From Gnetum montanum (lineage: Eukaryota > Streptophyta > Gnetopsida > Gnetales > Gnetaceae): DNA of 64,000 nucleotides. Made by a program: the position numbers and the translations under genes. Positions 47,198 through 58,466 of this stretch are shown here, piece by piece (position 1 is the first letter of the stretch; each line of letters opens with the position of its first letter). The stretch spans positions 438,726-502,725 of the forward strand of contig MNCI01005969.1 of the NCBI GenBank assembly GCA_015680685.1. Direction: 5' to 3'. Below the pieces are notes generated by a model that worked only from the letters and a program-made list of their open reading frames with translations, was not told the DNA's origin and ran no database searches.

Positions 47198-48011
47198 TGA
47201 TGAGCGGTGAGGTACCCCTATGCCCAACCATATGAATTACTAAGGTGTTACGTGTGATTAGGTTGAATTCTGCGGACCTATGGTTATCTCGTACACTAGT
47301 TTCTCTAGGAGTGAAATGGTGTTAAGAACATTTGTTTTCTTCCCAACTACATTTGTGAGGCTCAAGGGTATGGTTTAAGTGTAATTGAGGTATATGAATT
47401 TGTCATTTTATATTTTATGAATGTAATCTCCTACAACAAGAATAAGGGTAGAGTAGATTGAAAACTAATGTCTATTGTCTAGCTAGCTTAACACAAGTAA
47501 CTACCCCACTTTCTTGGACACATCTTGAACACATATAGCACTACTGGCTACCAAATGTTAAGCATTGCTAGGTTACCAAGTACTATATGAATGCTCAAAG
47601 TGGTCATGCTTGCATTCATTAACTACTGGAAGTAACTTGCTTAATTGAAATGCATTAAAATAAAGAGTGAGAAAGTAAAATGCATTAAAAAAATATTAAG
47701 CTATTATTAGTGCTACAAGGATTGTCAAAAGAGTTTGTTTTATTCCTGTCACACTGCTACGCTCAGGTACATTAGTGCTCAAACAAAGAACCGTACACAC
47801 TTTAGACTCCTTCTATGGGCACTCAGAAATAAACTGCAAGAGCTTCGTTACTCTAACTAAGAATGACTAAAAAAAATAACTCAAAACAGGAGCCTAGGCA
47901 CAATATTTATAGGCTTGGGGTATACACCTCAATGTTGGACTTCCAATGTCAAAGCTAGGCCTCGACATTGTGTACTCAACATCATGGCCATTGACAAATA
48001 ATGATTCATCA
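47198..48011 (-). repeat. Element E 3' LTR (left)
   Basis: TGATGAGCGGTGAGGTACCC...ATGATTCATCA; minus-strand TATA near 47911 (reverse of TATTTATAGG). Nearly the same as D (15003-15837). Confidence 0.88.
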
Positions 48012-50079
48012 TACCCCCACAATTGAATGAAAACTTGTCCTTGAGTTAAGAAGAGGAGGAACAAGTTCTTTACAACATAACATATTGGGTAGGTATGGGA
48101 TTATTGACTAACATTACAAACTAACTTAGATGAAATGGACATACAAACTTTGAGTGCCCAAGTATACGAAATTACAATATTTTTACAACATTGGGTGTTC
48201 ATGATAAGAGAGGTGGACACCCTAAATAACACTGACATCCAACACCTCATTAGTAGCAGAAAAATGACAAAGAGAGAGAGAGAGAGAAGAAATCCAATGA
48301 TCACAAATGGTTCTCATTGTGTGGTTCAGCTACATCATCCTTGGTGAGGATAGTCCCGCTTCTAGTCCATGCTTCCCACTGTAATCACAACAAAATCATG
48401 AACTAGTATGTAAAGTGTACACATAGTGGTTAAATGCCTTATCTCATTAATGGTTACATTTGGCTAGGTTGTGATTGTGGTAGATGAGTTTCTTTAATAG
48501 TGTTAGCGAGAAGGTTTATGAATAAGGTAAAGTAAATAGGTGGTTCATTAAATTTGGAACAAGCTCAACATAAGGAAAATATTCAAAGAGGGTACAAAAA
48601 GTCACAACAATAAAAAGACAAATTCACTGAAACTATTATGAAGATGTGCAAAAGTGGATGTCATTGATGGGGTAAACAAAAAGAATTTGATTATAAGAGT
48701 GTCTAAGGGTAAAGAAATTAACTAACCCAACCAAAAGATATGCAAGTGGGTCCTCCCCAAAGTAGGCACAGGCCTCTTATGCCCTTGCATAACTTCAAAC
48801 CAAAGAGTCTACGGGCTCTATGGATGATTAATGGTTATAGAAGATTAAGTAAAAAGCCACAAAAGAAACTAACTAAGAATTCCAACACATCAAACTAGGA
48901 CATCAAACCAAAACATGAAACCAACAGTGAGGTGAGACATGGAAAACATAGATGGATGAAAGAGAGAGTGGAATAAAGTTCCTAATTACTGTCACATGAA
49001 ATCCTTTGTGAATTTTGTGGTTAAATGACTTGATAGGACCCATCCTTAGCCCAAACCAAAACCAACCATGTCAAATGACTTCGCATTGATATTCTAAGAC
49101 CAATCCATCCGTTGAGACACAATTATGCTCCCACAGAATAACCACCATTCCTTATTAGAGAAGAAGTAGGAAGTGAGGAAGGGTCTTAGTTAGAGGGAAC
49201 TAGTCCCATAACCAATGCTTGTACCCCTTTTATTTTGTCTAAGGGGTGTGCTTTGAATTCCCATTATTTTTTTTTGAAATGAAAACCATACATGCAAAGA
49301 CACATACATTTATTTTGTCCAAGGGATGTGCTTTGAATCATCATCATTTTTTTTCTTGATGAGGACCACACCATGTGAGGACATATGCATTTACTTTGTC
49401 CAAGGGGTGTGCTTTGAATTCTCATCATTTTTTTATGAGAGCCACACCATGCAAGGACTTATTCAACTTCCTACTATTGGTCGACATGGAACAGTAAGAA
49501 ATTCATGAAAACACACATGCACCCAATTAAACAAAAAAGCACAAAGAATACCAAATCTCCTTGAAGCCACACCTTGTTCAAACCTTTGGATCCTTCCCAA
49601 TTCCAAAAACTACCAAAGTCACAAATTTATTAAAGTTTTATTAGTGAAAAAAGCACTGCACATTTATAGAACAAGGAAAACCATAGAGTTTGTGGATGGG
49701 TGGCTGTTGTGGACTCACTGCTTGTTTCATGAAAAAGTAACCATGTCCTAATCATCCATAATGAAATTCAAAGCCAAAAACTAGACACCAACAATTAAAT
49801 AACATAAATAGTGCATACCACCATTAAGAAATGTATTACCATTGTACTTAGCACTTATTAACAAAAAGTTAGAAAATCACACCAAAATAAAATAAACAAA
49901 ACTATAAAAGAAAGTTTAAAATTTTCAAGAAATAGTAAATGTACTAATGATGATGTAAAAAAAAAATTAGAAAAGATTAATAACATGAAAACAAGAAGAT
50001 GTAAAATAAAGAATGTATAAAACAAAAAGATGTAAAACAAAAAGATGAAAAACACTTAAGAATCCTAAAGACTAGAATG
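48012..50079 (-). other. Element E 3' noncoding region and polypurine tract
   Basis: Tract (minus) CAATTGTGGGGGTA at 48012-48025, GA microsatellite 48270-48288, block TGGGTCCTCCCCAAAGTAGG (48748). A tandem repeat lies at 49231-49470. No gene; T/A-rich frames are low-complexity. Confidence 0.65.
49231..49470. repeat. Three-unit tandem repeat (about 78 bp) in E 3' region
   Basis: Units start at about 49231, 49312 and 49393, each with TTTTGTC(T/C)AAGGG(G/A)TGTGC, ATCATTTTTTT and CACCATG(C/T)(A/G)AGGAC. B units carry two copies, A and C one, so copy number grew in this lineage. Confidence 0.8.
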
Positions 50080-52529
50080 GGGGTAACTCCCACGACTAAA
50101 CATTTGGCCATGACAAGGATTAATAAGTGGATAATTAGGATCCATGCATGTGTGAAACGTTGGGAAATATCCATACCCTAGCCACTGGGCGTTGATTGGT
50201 GGTGTGGTGGTTGGGTAAAAAAATTTTTGGTCATACACTTGATTGTTATATGTATGGTGGATTAGGTTTTGAGGTGTGTTAACATTATAGATGGTTGGCC
50301 CATGATTGCACCCTTGATCATAATATTGTATGCATGGATTTATTTATCGTCCCATGTTTGTAGATTCATTGGTTGGATGTGTGATTGGAATACTCGTAGA
50401 TGGTGGCCCTTATGTATTGTCGGAGGGAATTCATTGAGATAAGGAAGGTGGTGCATCAAATTGGCCTTGTGCTGGCTTGGTTGATGTGGTGGGCCCATGT
50501 GTAGGCAACTTTAGCTTATGACCCTTCCTCTAGAAGGGACATTTCTGATGTTGTGGTTGGAACCTACTAGTGTCACCATGTCTTTGCACATTTGCACAAG
50601 TTGCACTCATTAGTTGATATTGAGATGCTGAACCTTCCTGAGTTACTAGCGATGGTGTATAAGGAGGTGGATTATGAGAATATTGAGGGTAGTTTAAATG
50701 GTAAGAGGCATGAGGTGGTGATCCTTTAGGAGATGTCATGTATTAATGGTACTCGAGAGAGTGGTAGTGGTGATTTGAAGTGGAGGACGCAGAACTAGTT
50801 GGAGAAATAGGGTGTTGAACATAATAGCTATGTGTTTTTGGTGGATATGGTTGATGTGGTGGTGGCCTCCTCCACAATTATGGTTATTTCCACTATGGTT
50901 GAGGACCATGTTGAGGTTGGTGGTAAGTCCCCCCTAGGATGGTTCGATCGGTTGTGGGACTATCTAAAATTACCTTATGGGAGAGGACGTCTCTTGGGCA
51001 TGTTCTTTTGCACAAACTTTGGATTTAAGGCACCTGCCTGATCCTCGTGTAGATGTAACAATATGGATCATTGGCCTTTTGGATGGTCATATATGCATAG
51101 GTTGCATCCATTATCTTCGTCTATGGTGGAGTCTTTAGCCTTACTTTCGTCAACCACTTTTCTTATCTGTCGAAAAGTGTTCTTAACCATTTCTTGGTTT
51201 TGTGTCCTTTGATTATTATGTTCACCTAGTGTGTGTTGCATAATCTTCTCTATGGCCATCTCAATAAGATTTGTGATGTTTTTGTTTATCCATTTAGACA
51301 TCCTATTGAATTTTGCTTCTAGATCATCAATAGACTCCTGTGTTAGCAAAGTTCGTTGCAGAATCACCTCATTGAGAGTGGTTTCATTTTCCTTACCATA
51401 AATTTGGACCTCCTTGAATTGAAGAGTTTAGGGTCCCATTGAGAGTTCTTGACATTCTCTCACTTTGACATCTCTCCTTCTTTTTCCACATGCTCTATTA
51501 TCTCTTTGACTTGATGGGCTTGAAGCTCGTATAATTGCCCTGGAGTATACTTCCCAAGGGTCACCCTTATTTCATTACAAAGCCCATCTATGATGTGGTA
51601 AAGTTGCTCTTCCTTGGAGAAACCATGGCCTAGGCATCGATTCAGTAAGGCATAATATCTATCTATGGCCATGTCCAAGGGTTCATGTTGTTCTTGTTTC
51701 CACTCTTGGATCTATCTCTTGAGATTGAACACTCTTTTATAGGTTTGGTATCTTTCGTTAAAAAGTTCTAGCATTGTAGACCATCATCAAATCGAATTTG
51801 TTTCAATGATCAATACCACACTTGGGCTTTATCAATTAGTGTCCTACGAAAGAGCTTAAGCTTTTGCCATTCACTTTCAATGTTATAGTAAGCACAAGCA
51901 TCATGAAAGGCTTGTAAATGTTGTTGTGGATTCGATTCATAGCCTCTTGCATATTTAGGAATATTGTTTATGTCAAGCTTAGGTAAAAAACTCTTTTTGC
52001 AATGCCTGTGAGATATCTTAACAACCTCTATGATATGCATTAGGCTCTTAATGGCCAATAGGGGTTCATCATCATCAAATAGATTGTGAAGGAAATTTCT
52101 ATGTTCATGGTGACTTCTTTGACTTTTCCAATGGATTCAATTCTGATTTTTAGTTCGACCCTTTAATAGAGTTCTATCTCTATACCTACATTCATCTTTG
52201 TAAGAACTAGATGTTGAAGAGAAAGATGAGGAACTGGAAGAATTGCCATGGCTTCTATGATGTTCCTTGAGGTCCCTTGATTTATATTTTCTAGGTTTTG
52301 AGGAGGTCCTAGGCCTTGAGGCCTTCCCTAGTTTAGGACCTACTTCATCTCCTCCAAGATTGTCTACCTCAGGTGAATGGAGTCTTTGAGTGTTTTTAAG
52401 GTGGTCATGATCACAAGAAACCCCTGCATAAGGTTGATCACTCCAATCTTCTTCATCATATATCTTGTCAGTTCTCCAATGAAGGTGTTCGCTCTACAAT
52501 GCATTATCATTTCTATGTGGGAGAGACAT
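50080..52529 (-). pseudogene. Gag pseudogene of element E
   Basis: Minus strand, ATG at 52527-52529 (MSLPHRNDNAL). Ser-rich and Arg/His-rich regions, DDDEPLLAIKSLMHIIEVVK, gag core (51810-52058: INNIPKYARGYESNPQQHLQ, WQKLKLFRRTLIDKAQVWY), YALLNRCLGHGFSKEEQLYH with RVTLGKYTPGQLYE (51460-51678), a coiled region (51068-51367) and knuckle CNLCIYDHPKG, then a Pro/Tyr-rich tail (50530-50739) toward SRGSYPH near 50085. Broken into several frames. It fills the interior up to the 3' noncoding region. Confidence 0.85.
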
Positions 52530-52632
52530 TATTGTTGGTTTATAGTGTGTGTGATTTAATATTGTTTGAAAGATATATCATGAATACCTTTACAATGATC
52601 TTGTATAATATAACTAGTCTAGATAACTAGCA

Positions 52633-52654
52633 CCATCCTCAGCAACGACACCAA
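52633..52654 (-). promoter_or_regulatory. Primer-binding site of E
   Basis: Minus strand TTGGTGTCGTTGCTGAGGAT directly after the 5' LTR; a good match to TTGGCGCCGTTGCCGGGGAT (tRNA-Asp). Confidence 0.75.
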
Positions 52655-53456
52655 TGATGAGGGATGAGATACCCCTATGCCCAACCATATGAATCACTAA
52701 GGTGTTATGCATGATCTAGTTGAGTTCCGTGGACCTATAGTTATCTCGTACACTAGTTTCTCTAGGAGTGAAAAGGTGTTAAGAACGTTCATTGTCTTCC
52801 CAACTACACTTGTGAGGCTCAAGGGTATGGTTTAAGTGTAATTGAGGTACATGAATTTTTGTCATTTTATGTTTTATGGATGTAATCACCTACAACAAGA
52901 ATAAGGGTAGAGTAGATTGAAAACTAATGTCTATTGCCTAGCTAGCCTAACACAAGTAACTGCCCCACTTTCTTGGACACATCCTGAACATATATAGCAC
53001 TACTGGGCTACCAAAGGATAAGTGTTACTGGGTTCCTAAGTACTATATGAATGCTCGAAGTGGTTGTACTTGCATTCATTAAGTGTTGAAAATAAATTGC
53101 TTAATTCAAATGCATTAATAAAGATCAAGAAAGTAAAATGCATTAAAGGAAATATTAAGCTATTCTCAATGCTGCAAGGATTATCAAAAGAGTTCATTTT
53201 ATTCCCGTCGCATTGCTGCACTTAGGTACATCAGTGCTTGAACAAAGAATCATACACACTTTAGACTCCTTTTGTGGGCACTTAGGAAATATTCTCACTT
53301 TGAGAAAAATAAACTACAAGAGCTTCACTACTCTGCCTAAGAATGACTAAAAATTGACTCAAAATGGGAGCCCAATCACGATATTTATAGACTTGGGGTA
53401 TACACCCTGATGTCATGTACCTAACTTCATAGTTGTTGATAAATGGTGATTCATCA
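52655..53456 (-). repeat. Element E 5' LTR (right)
   Basis: TGATGAGGGATGAGATACCC...GTGATTCATCA, 802 bp; closely similar to 47198-48011. Confidence 0.88.
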
Positions 53457-53759
53457 CTTATGTTAGGGTAGTTGATCATTAATTAGCAATTAGATTAGAT
53501 GAATTGATTATAAATTAAGTTTCAACCTATTGTTAATTGTAGAAAAATAAAATATAAAATAATAAGGATAATATGTCTCACTCTAGACTAAATCATACAT
53601 GACAAAGTTACCACTAGTCCAAGTGGGAAGACAACGAACTACGATCAAGGCATAGCGATCTAGATGCCACAACTAGTCTCATCCACGGAATTTGATTAGA
53701 TCATGCATGAACGCTTGTGATTCGTATGGTTGGGCATAGGGGTACCTCACCGCTCATCA
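53457..53759 (+). repeat. B 3' LTR, right part
   Basis: CTTATGTTAGGGTAGTTGAT matches LTR B at 8567; ends CTCACCGCTCATCA. 53457-53461 is the right TSD of E. TSD ATATA of B follows at 53760-53764. Confidence 0.85.
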
Positions 53760-54107
53760 ATATATATGAATGAAGATTTAATAATTGAATTAATTAACTA
53801 ATTAACTGATTCATTAACTAACTATCCTAATGTGGACCATCCATTCCCACTTGTTGTATACATCCTAAACCTATATGAATGTCGTTAGGTTACCAAGTGT
53901 ATACTGTTAAGTGCACCAAGTATCCATTGCTCAAATTACCAAGCATTAATATGTTATGCTCAAATTGGTTATACTCACATGCTTATTGATAATAACATTA
54001 ATTACTTAATAACAAGAATGTGAATTGCATGTAAAGTAAAGTACTGAAAAGTAAAATTAGGCTAGTCTAAGTGCTGCAATGGATATAGAAAATCTCAATT
54101 TTATTAT
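53760..54107 (-). repeat. LTR J, segment 2
   Basis: After the B TSD, J resumes (CCATTCCCACTTGTTGTATA, TTACCAAGTGTATACTG...). 54103-54107 ATTAT is the left TSD of L. Confidence 0.7.
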
Positions 54108-54264
54108 TGATGAGTGGCGAGGTACCCCTACACTCAACCATATGAATACAAGCATGTATGCACGATTCAGTCGAACTCCACAGACGGACTAGTTGTGGTA
54201 TCTAGATAGTTACACGTTCATTGCAGTTCACTGTCTTCCCAACTAGACTAGTATTTGCTTATCA
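54108..54264 (-). repeat. Inverted 157-bp LTR end at the left of L
   Basis: TGATGAGTGGCGAGGTACCC...AGTATTTGCTTATCA is the reverse complement of the last approximately 157 bp of an F-type LTR (compare TGATAAGCGAATACTAG...CACTCATCA at 59190-59349). It is bounded by the inverted words TGATGAG and CTTATCA, so it mimics a TG...CA terminus. U3 and R are absent. Confidence 0.75.
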
Positions 54265-54286
54265 TTGGCACCATTTTCGGTGATGA
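54265..54286 (+). promoter_or_regulatory. Primer-binding site of L
   Basis: TTGGCACCATTTTCGGTGAT immediately after TATCA; tRNA-Asp type. Confidence 0.6.
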
Positions 54287-54395
54287 TGCTAGTTTCCAAA
54301 TTAGTTATATCATCCAAGATCGCTATAAAGAAGCATTAACGATATATCTTTTAGAGAGAAAGTAATTACAGATAAGTCACACAAAATTCATCACA

Positions 54396-56438
54396 ATGTC
54401 TCTCTCACAAGACTATGACAATGCAACAACTAGTAAGGCAATTCATTAGAGAACCAATGAATTATATGATGATGAAGATGAAGTTTTGAGTACTCAATCT
54501 TATGCAGGAGTCTCCTATGTACATAAACAAAGACAACATCATCCCAACTCACAAATTCATAACCTGCCTAGTGACAATGAACCCATGCTGGCCACTAAGA
54601 ACCTAAAGCATATCCAAGAGGCGTGTTTGAATATCCTGCAGGCATCGTAAGAAAGGTCGTCTACCCAGGCTTGATTTAAACAACTTTCCCAAATTTTTAG
54701 AAGGCTATGATTTAAATCTGTAACATCATTTACAAGCCTTCCATGATGCCTATGTATGGAACAATATTGATAATGGGTGGAAAAAACTTAAGCTCTTTTC
54801 TATGACACTCATTGGCCAAGCAAAAGTATGGTACAGGTCCTTAAGACCACAATCAATTCGACGTTGGATGACAATGGCAGAACTCTTCAGTGAAAGATAT
54901 CAAACCTATGCAAAAGTGTCAGCCTTGAGGAAACAAATCCAAGAGTGGAAAGAAGTGCAACATGAACCCTTGAACATGGCCTTAAAAAGATATTATGCAT
55001 TGTTAAACAATTGCCCAGGCCATGGATTCTCTAAGGAAAGGCTAATGTATCACATCATGGATGGGCTCCATAATGAAACAAGGGAGACCCTAGGGATGTA
55101 TCCTCGAGGTCAACTATACAAGCTACGAACCCACCAATTCTAAGAGCTTATTAAGCAAGTAGCAAAAGAAGAAGAAGAAATGGCTAAATGGGAGAATGTT
55201 AAAATCTCTCAATGGGACCAAAATCTTGAATAAAGGTCCATGATCATGAAGAGGAGAAATCAACTCACTTGAAGGAGGTGGAATCATCTTTGCTAATGCT
55301 ACAATCACTAGATGAAATTGAGACAAAGATCAATAAGATGATGGAATGGATGCACGAAAGATGTGAAGAATATGCCAACACTATTAGAGGTAGAACCATG
55401 ATGAATCAAGAAATAGGACAGAACACCATTAGACAATCGGAAAGAAGGGTTGAAGAGAATAAGGATAATAACTCAACTACTAATCATATGTATCAATGCA
55501 ACATTTGCCTATACGATCATCCCAAAGGTTAATGCCCAATCTTGTCACATTTACATGAGCATTGGAAAGGAATGTTACATCTAGAGTTCGTACAAAAATA
55601 TCGTGTTCAATCATAGTGGAAAAAATCCCAGTCATGGGGGAGGCCACTCTCAAACTAGTCACACCCTTCATACCATCCAAACTTAAGCACTTATTATGTT
55701 CAGCATCTTGTTTCTTCGACTAGGTCAACATCCTCTATTTCACCACATTGTTATCATTCTACTGAGTACTACCAACCCATGTCCTCTCCAATAAGATCAC
55801 CACCTCATGTTTCTTACACTTCTCCTCACCCTCAATATTCTCATCATTCACCTCCTTCTACATTGCCACCAGTTGTGCTAGAAGGTTTTGCACCATAGCA
55901 TCAACCCACAAATGTTACTTGTGCTACTACTATCAATAGCAATGGGAACCCTCCACAACATCAAAAGCATCCTTTCTTTAGGCAGGACCATAGAAAGAGA
56001 CATCACAATTCCAAAACCACTGCATCCTCCAACTCAGCACAAGTTCAACGTTGTGGTGCATCTACCTCCTCGAACTCAGTGCCTCTTATTACTCTATCTG
56101 GGCCACCAATAAACACTCCAACAACCATGCAACCTAATGAATATAGCCATGTGGGAAGACATATCGATCCTTGAATACCATCTTACGGTCACAGGTGCCA
56201 TGGTGGGTCAACTCCTTATCAATTAACCACATCCTATAACTTGCCCCACTATGCTTACTTTAATCAAGTGTGTGAACCCCAATTTGGGTACATTCCAACC
56301 ACCACATCAAAGGACACCCAGTGGTTTGGATATGACCAAACTCCAATGTTCCCAAAATGCTTGGATCCAAACCTTCCATTTATTAATTCTCATCATGATC
56401 AAAAGTTAGTTATGGGGGATATCCTCCATTTTAACTAG
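54396..56438 (+). pseudogene. Gag pseudogene of element L
   Basis: MSLSQDYDNATTSKAIH, DEDEVLSTQSYAGVSYVHK, then FLEGYDLN-like, the core (54802-55143: MTLIGQAKVWYRSLRPQSIR, RYQTYAKVSALRKQIQEWKE, GLHNETRETLGMYPRGQLYK), coiled MMEWMHERCEEYANTIRGRT and the knuckle CNICLYDHPKG-stop-C (55497-55535). The Pro/Tyr-rich tail SPTRSPPHVSYTSPHPQYSH ends SYGGYPPF near 56436 in another frame. It lacks the long Ser-rich linker seen in B and E. Stops and shifts make it non-functional. Confidence 0.85.
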
Positions 56439-57842
56439 TAGAATTAATAAATGTTTTTCCTTTTCTTTAATTTCACAATTTTTTGTTTTCCAGTTTTTCA
56501 TCTTTCCATTTGTTGTTTTATCTTTTTATTTATTGTTTATCTTTTTATCTTTTTATGGGTAATCTCATCTATGAATAAAACACTCATGTGACTTGTTGGT
56601 TAAGGTGTTGTTCTATGCTATCAAGTCTCAGGTGACTAATTATTTGGATAGCGAGCCCACCACATCCACCCAACCATTTTATTAATAAGAGGTTCTACTC
56701 TAGGTATGATGATATTCTTGTCATCATGAAAACTTAAAAGTAATTTTGTGCTCATTATGCCTAGAGTGAAAAATGATGGACTAAGAGGGAATGGCCAGGG
56801 TGTGGCATCAAGGGGACTTGTGGATTCTTTTTGGTGACATCTATGGGTGTTATCATGTAGCCTAATTGTACTAAGATCCTTGTATATCTAACGAAAAATG
56901 GGAGTAATAGTAATAAAGGCACTCAATATTGTTTCGAGGGTCCCACTAGAAAGACATGGACCCATGCCTAAAGGTTGGCCATTTCACCAGTTTACCGATT
57001 AGATAGGACAAAGTGCCAAAGTAGCTCGAAAGAAAAAAAAAAGCGAAAGAAAAGATCAAGAAAAAAAATGTACCGTAGAGAAATTCAAATCACTCCTCCC
57101 TTAGAAAAAACGCTAAGTGAGTGTACACCCTACTGTCATGGTACTCTTATGGTTGCCCATCATTGGATGAAACAATGTGATGTCACTGATTGAAAGAATG
57201 GATTTGGTCTTGATTTTGGAGTGACAGGCTAATGACACATTAATCATGCCCTACACTCAGGATTCATTGTGCCCTAGGTCAGTTACCTCATGTTCCGATC
57301 TCTGCAATCCCTTCTATAATTCGCCTCATCTCCTTGTTCATGTATTTGTGACTTGTGTCTTGTGTAGCATTGAATTCATATCTCATCACGGTGGTATCTA
57401 CATGTGTGTATTTTGTGCAACTGGTGGGGATTACATTTAAACCTTTTAGTGCCTATGAACATTTCTAGGTGTGGTTATGTAAGGGCATGATAGATAGAAA
57501 CATGCTTTAGGGAGGACCCACTTGCGTGACTTTTGTAATTTATACTTATTGCACACCACCACATCATTTTATATCCTTTGAGTGCTCAATTGCCAAATCT
57601 ATTCTTTCCTTTGTCATCATTTTATCAAACGTTCCTCAAAATTAGTACATCTTCTTTTTATATGTCACCTAAATAGATTAGGTTTGGCATTAAACTTTTA
57701 GGGCACCTTCCTTGAAAAATCTCTAACTCTAGAATCACACTAAGCAATGAATTAAACATTTATTAAATGCAATGAGTAACGTATAAGATAACCGAATTTC
57801 TTTAAACAACCTTACTAACAATTGGTCCTCGTGTGATTACAG
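56439..57842 (+). other. 3' noncoding region of element L
   Basis: Blocks GCGAGCCCACCACATCCACC (56651), AAAGACATGGACCCATGCC (56951) and AGGGAGGACCCACTTGCGT (57508), as in F. It lacks the internal TATA module and putative splice donor of F, but keeps the acceptor GTGTGATTACAG before 57843. Confidence 0.6.
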
Positions 57843-58272
57843 ATGGTCCCTAAAAGAGGACAGCAAGGAGGACCTTCTTAAGATGCAACTAAATGCTCGA
57901 GAGGAGGCAGAGGCCAAGGACCTCCTACAAAACATGCAAAGCAAGAGGCACAATCACTCAACATCCATTAGGAAACTCCTGTCACTACACAATCTGACCA
58001 AGCAAAAGGTGGAGAGGTTAGGGCCAGAGCCTATGAAGAAGAACGATGGTTATTTTTGGCATAGTATGTCAAGGCCAATCAGATGTTCCCACAACTGATG
58101 TGCCCATGGGAGGTGCTAACTCAATCAAATACTAGAACATCAACATGGACGACACATGATCCCTAAACCAAAGAAGAAAAGCTTCAAGCACTCCTCTAGA
58201 TACATCCATTTCCAAATCCTAGACCATAAGATAAGGGGAAGAGGCCCATGGAGGAGCCACCACTTCTAGGAA
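57843..58272 (+). pseudogene. ORF2 remnant of element L
   Basis: Starts ATGGTCCCTAAAAGAGGACA (compare F 41554). After about 150 bp it jumps to the F ORF2 C-terminus (ARAYEEERWLFLA-like, 58020; DKGKRPMEEPPLLGTT near 58230-58275). About 2.4 kb of the F ORF2 is missing. The reading frame is broken. Confidence 0.65.
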
Positions 58273-58466
58273 CCACATGAGTTCCAAAAAGTTTGCATTC
58301 TACCCTCTGTGTCTGTGTCCCAATTTTTATTTTTTTTAATTCCACACTGTGGCATGAGTAAATTCCTAGTTAGTCAATAATCCCATACCTATCCATTATG
58401 TAATTAATTTCACTTGTTCTCATTTTTTTTGACTCAAGGATGAGTTGTTACTCAGTCATGGGGGTA

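Larger units (their letters stand above)
17143..48646 (+). repeat. Second unit of the tandem duplication inside B (carries F)
   Basis: Counterpart of 10549-16483. It includes the gag tail (17143-18057), the 3' noncoding region split by F (18058-18569 and 45130-46624), LTR B (46625-47197) and the left part of E. Single CCATC near 17216 is the empty site of the solo LTR in unit one. Confidence 0.7.
47198..53456 (-). mobile_element. Element E: gag-only LTR element of the B type, minus strand
   Basis: LTRs 47198-48011 (814 bp) and 52655-53456 (802 bp), TSD CTTAT (47193-47197, 53457-53461). On the minus strand: primer site, gag (52529 down to about 50080), 2 kb of noncoding DNA and polypurine tract. 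There is no pol, and since the copy has both LTRs and no visible interior deletion scar, absence of pol looks like the family structure rather than damage. It inserted in the U5 of its own family's LTR. Confidence 0.85.
259..53759 (+). mobile_element. Composite gag-only Ty3/gypsy-like element B with nested insertions and an internal tandem duplication
   Basis: The outer LTRs begin TGATGATGAATTAC (259) and end CTCATCA (53759), flanked by ATATA at 254-258 and 53760-53764. Once later insertions are removed, the order is 5' LTR, tRNA-Asp-type primer site, gag-like pseudogene, a 3' noncoding region and 3' LTR, with no pol domain anywhere. The gag C-terminal part, 3' noncoding region, an LTR copy and the left end of a minus-strand element occur twice (10549-16483 and 17143-48646). 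The extra TGA at the left tip relative to the other B LTR starts (14444, 46625) may be slippage, or the border may be 262. An assembly misjoin in the duplicated part cannot be excluded. Confidence 0.65.

Noticed and set aside
54108-54264. Independent truncated solo LTR next to L
   Set aside because: The ATTAT duplication flanks the inverted piece plus L as one unit, and J is continuous across it, so one event is simpler.
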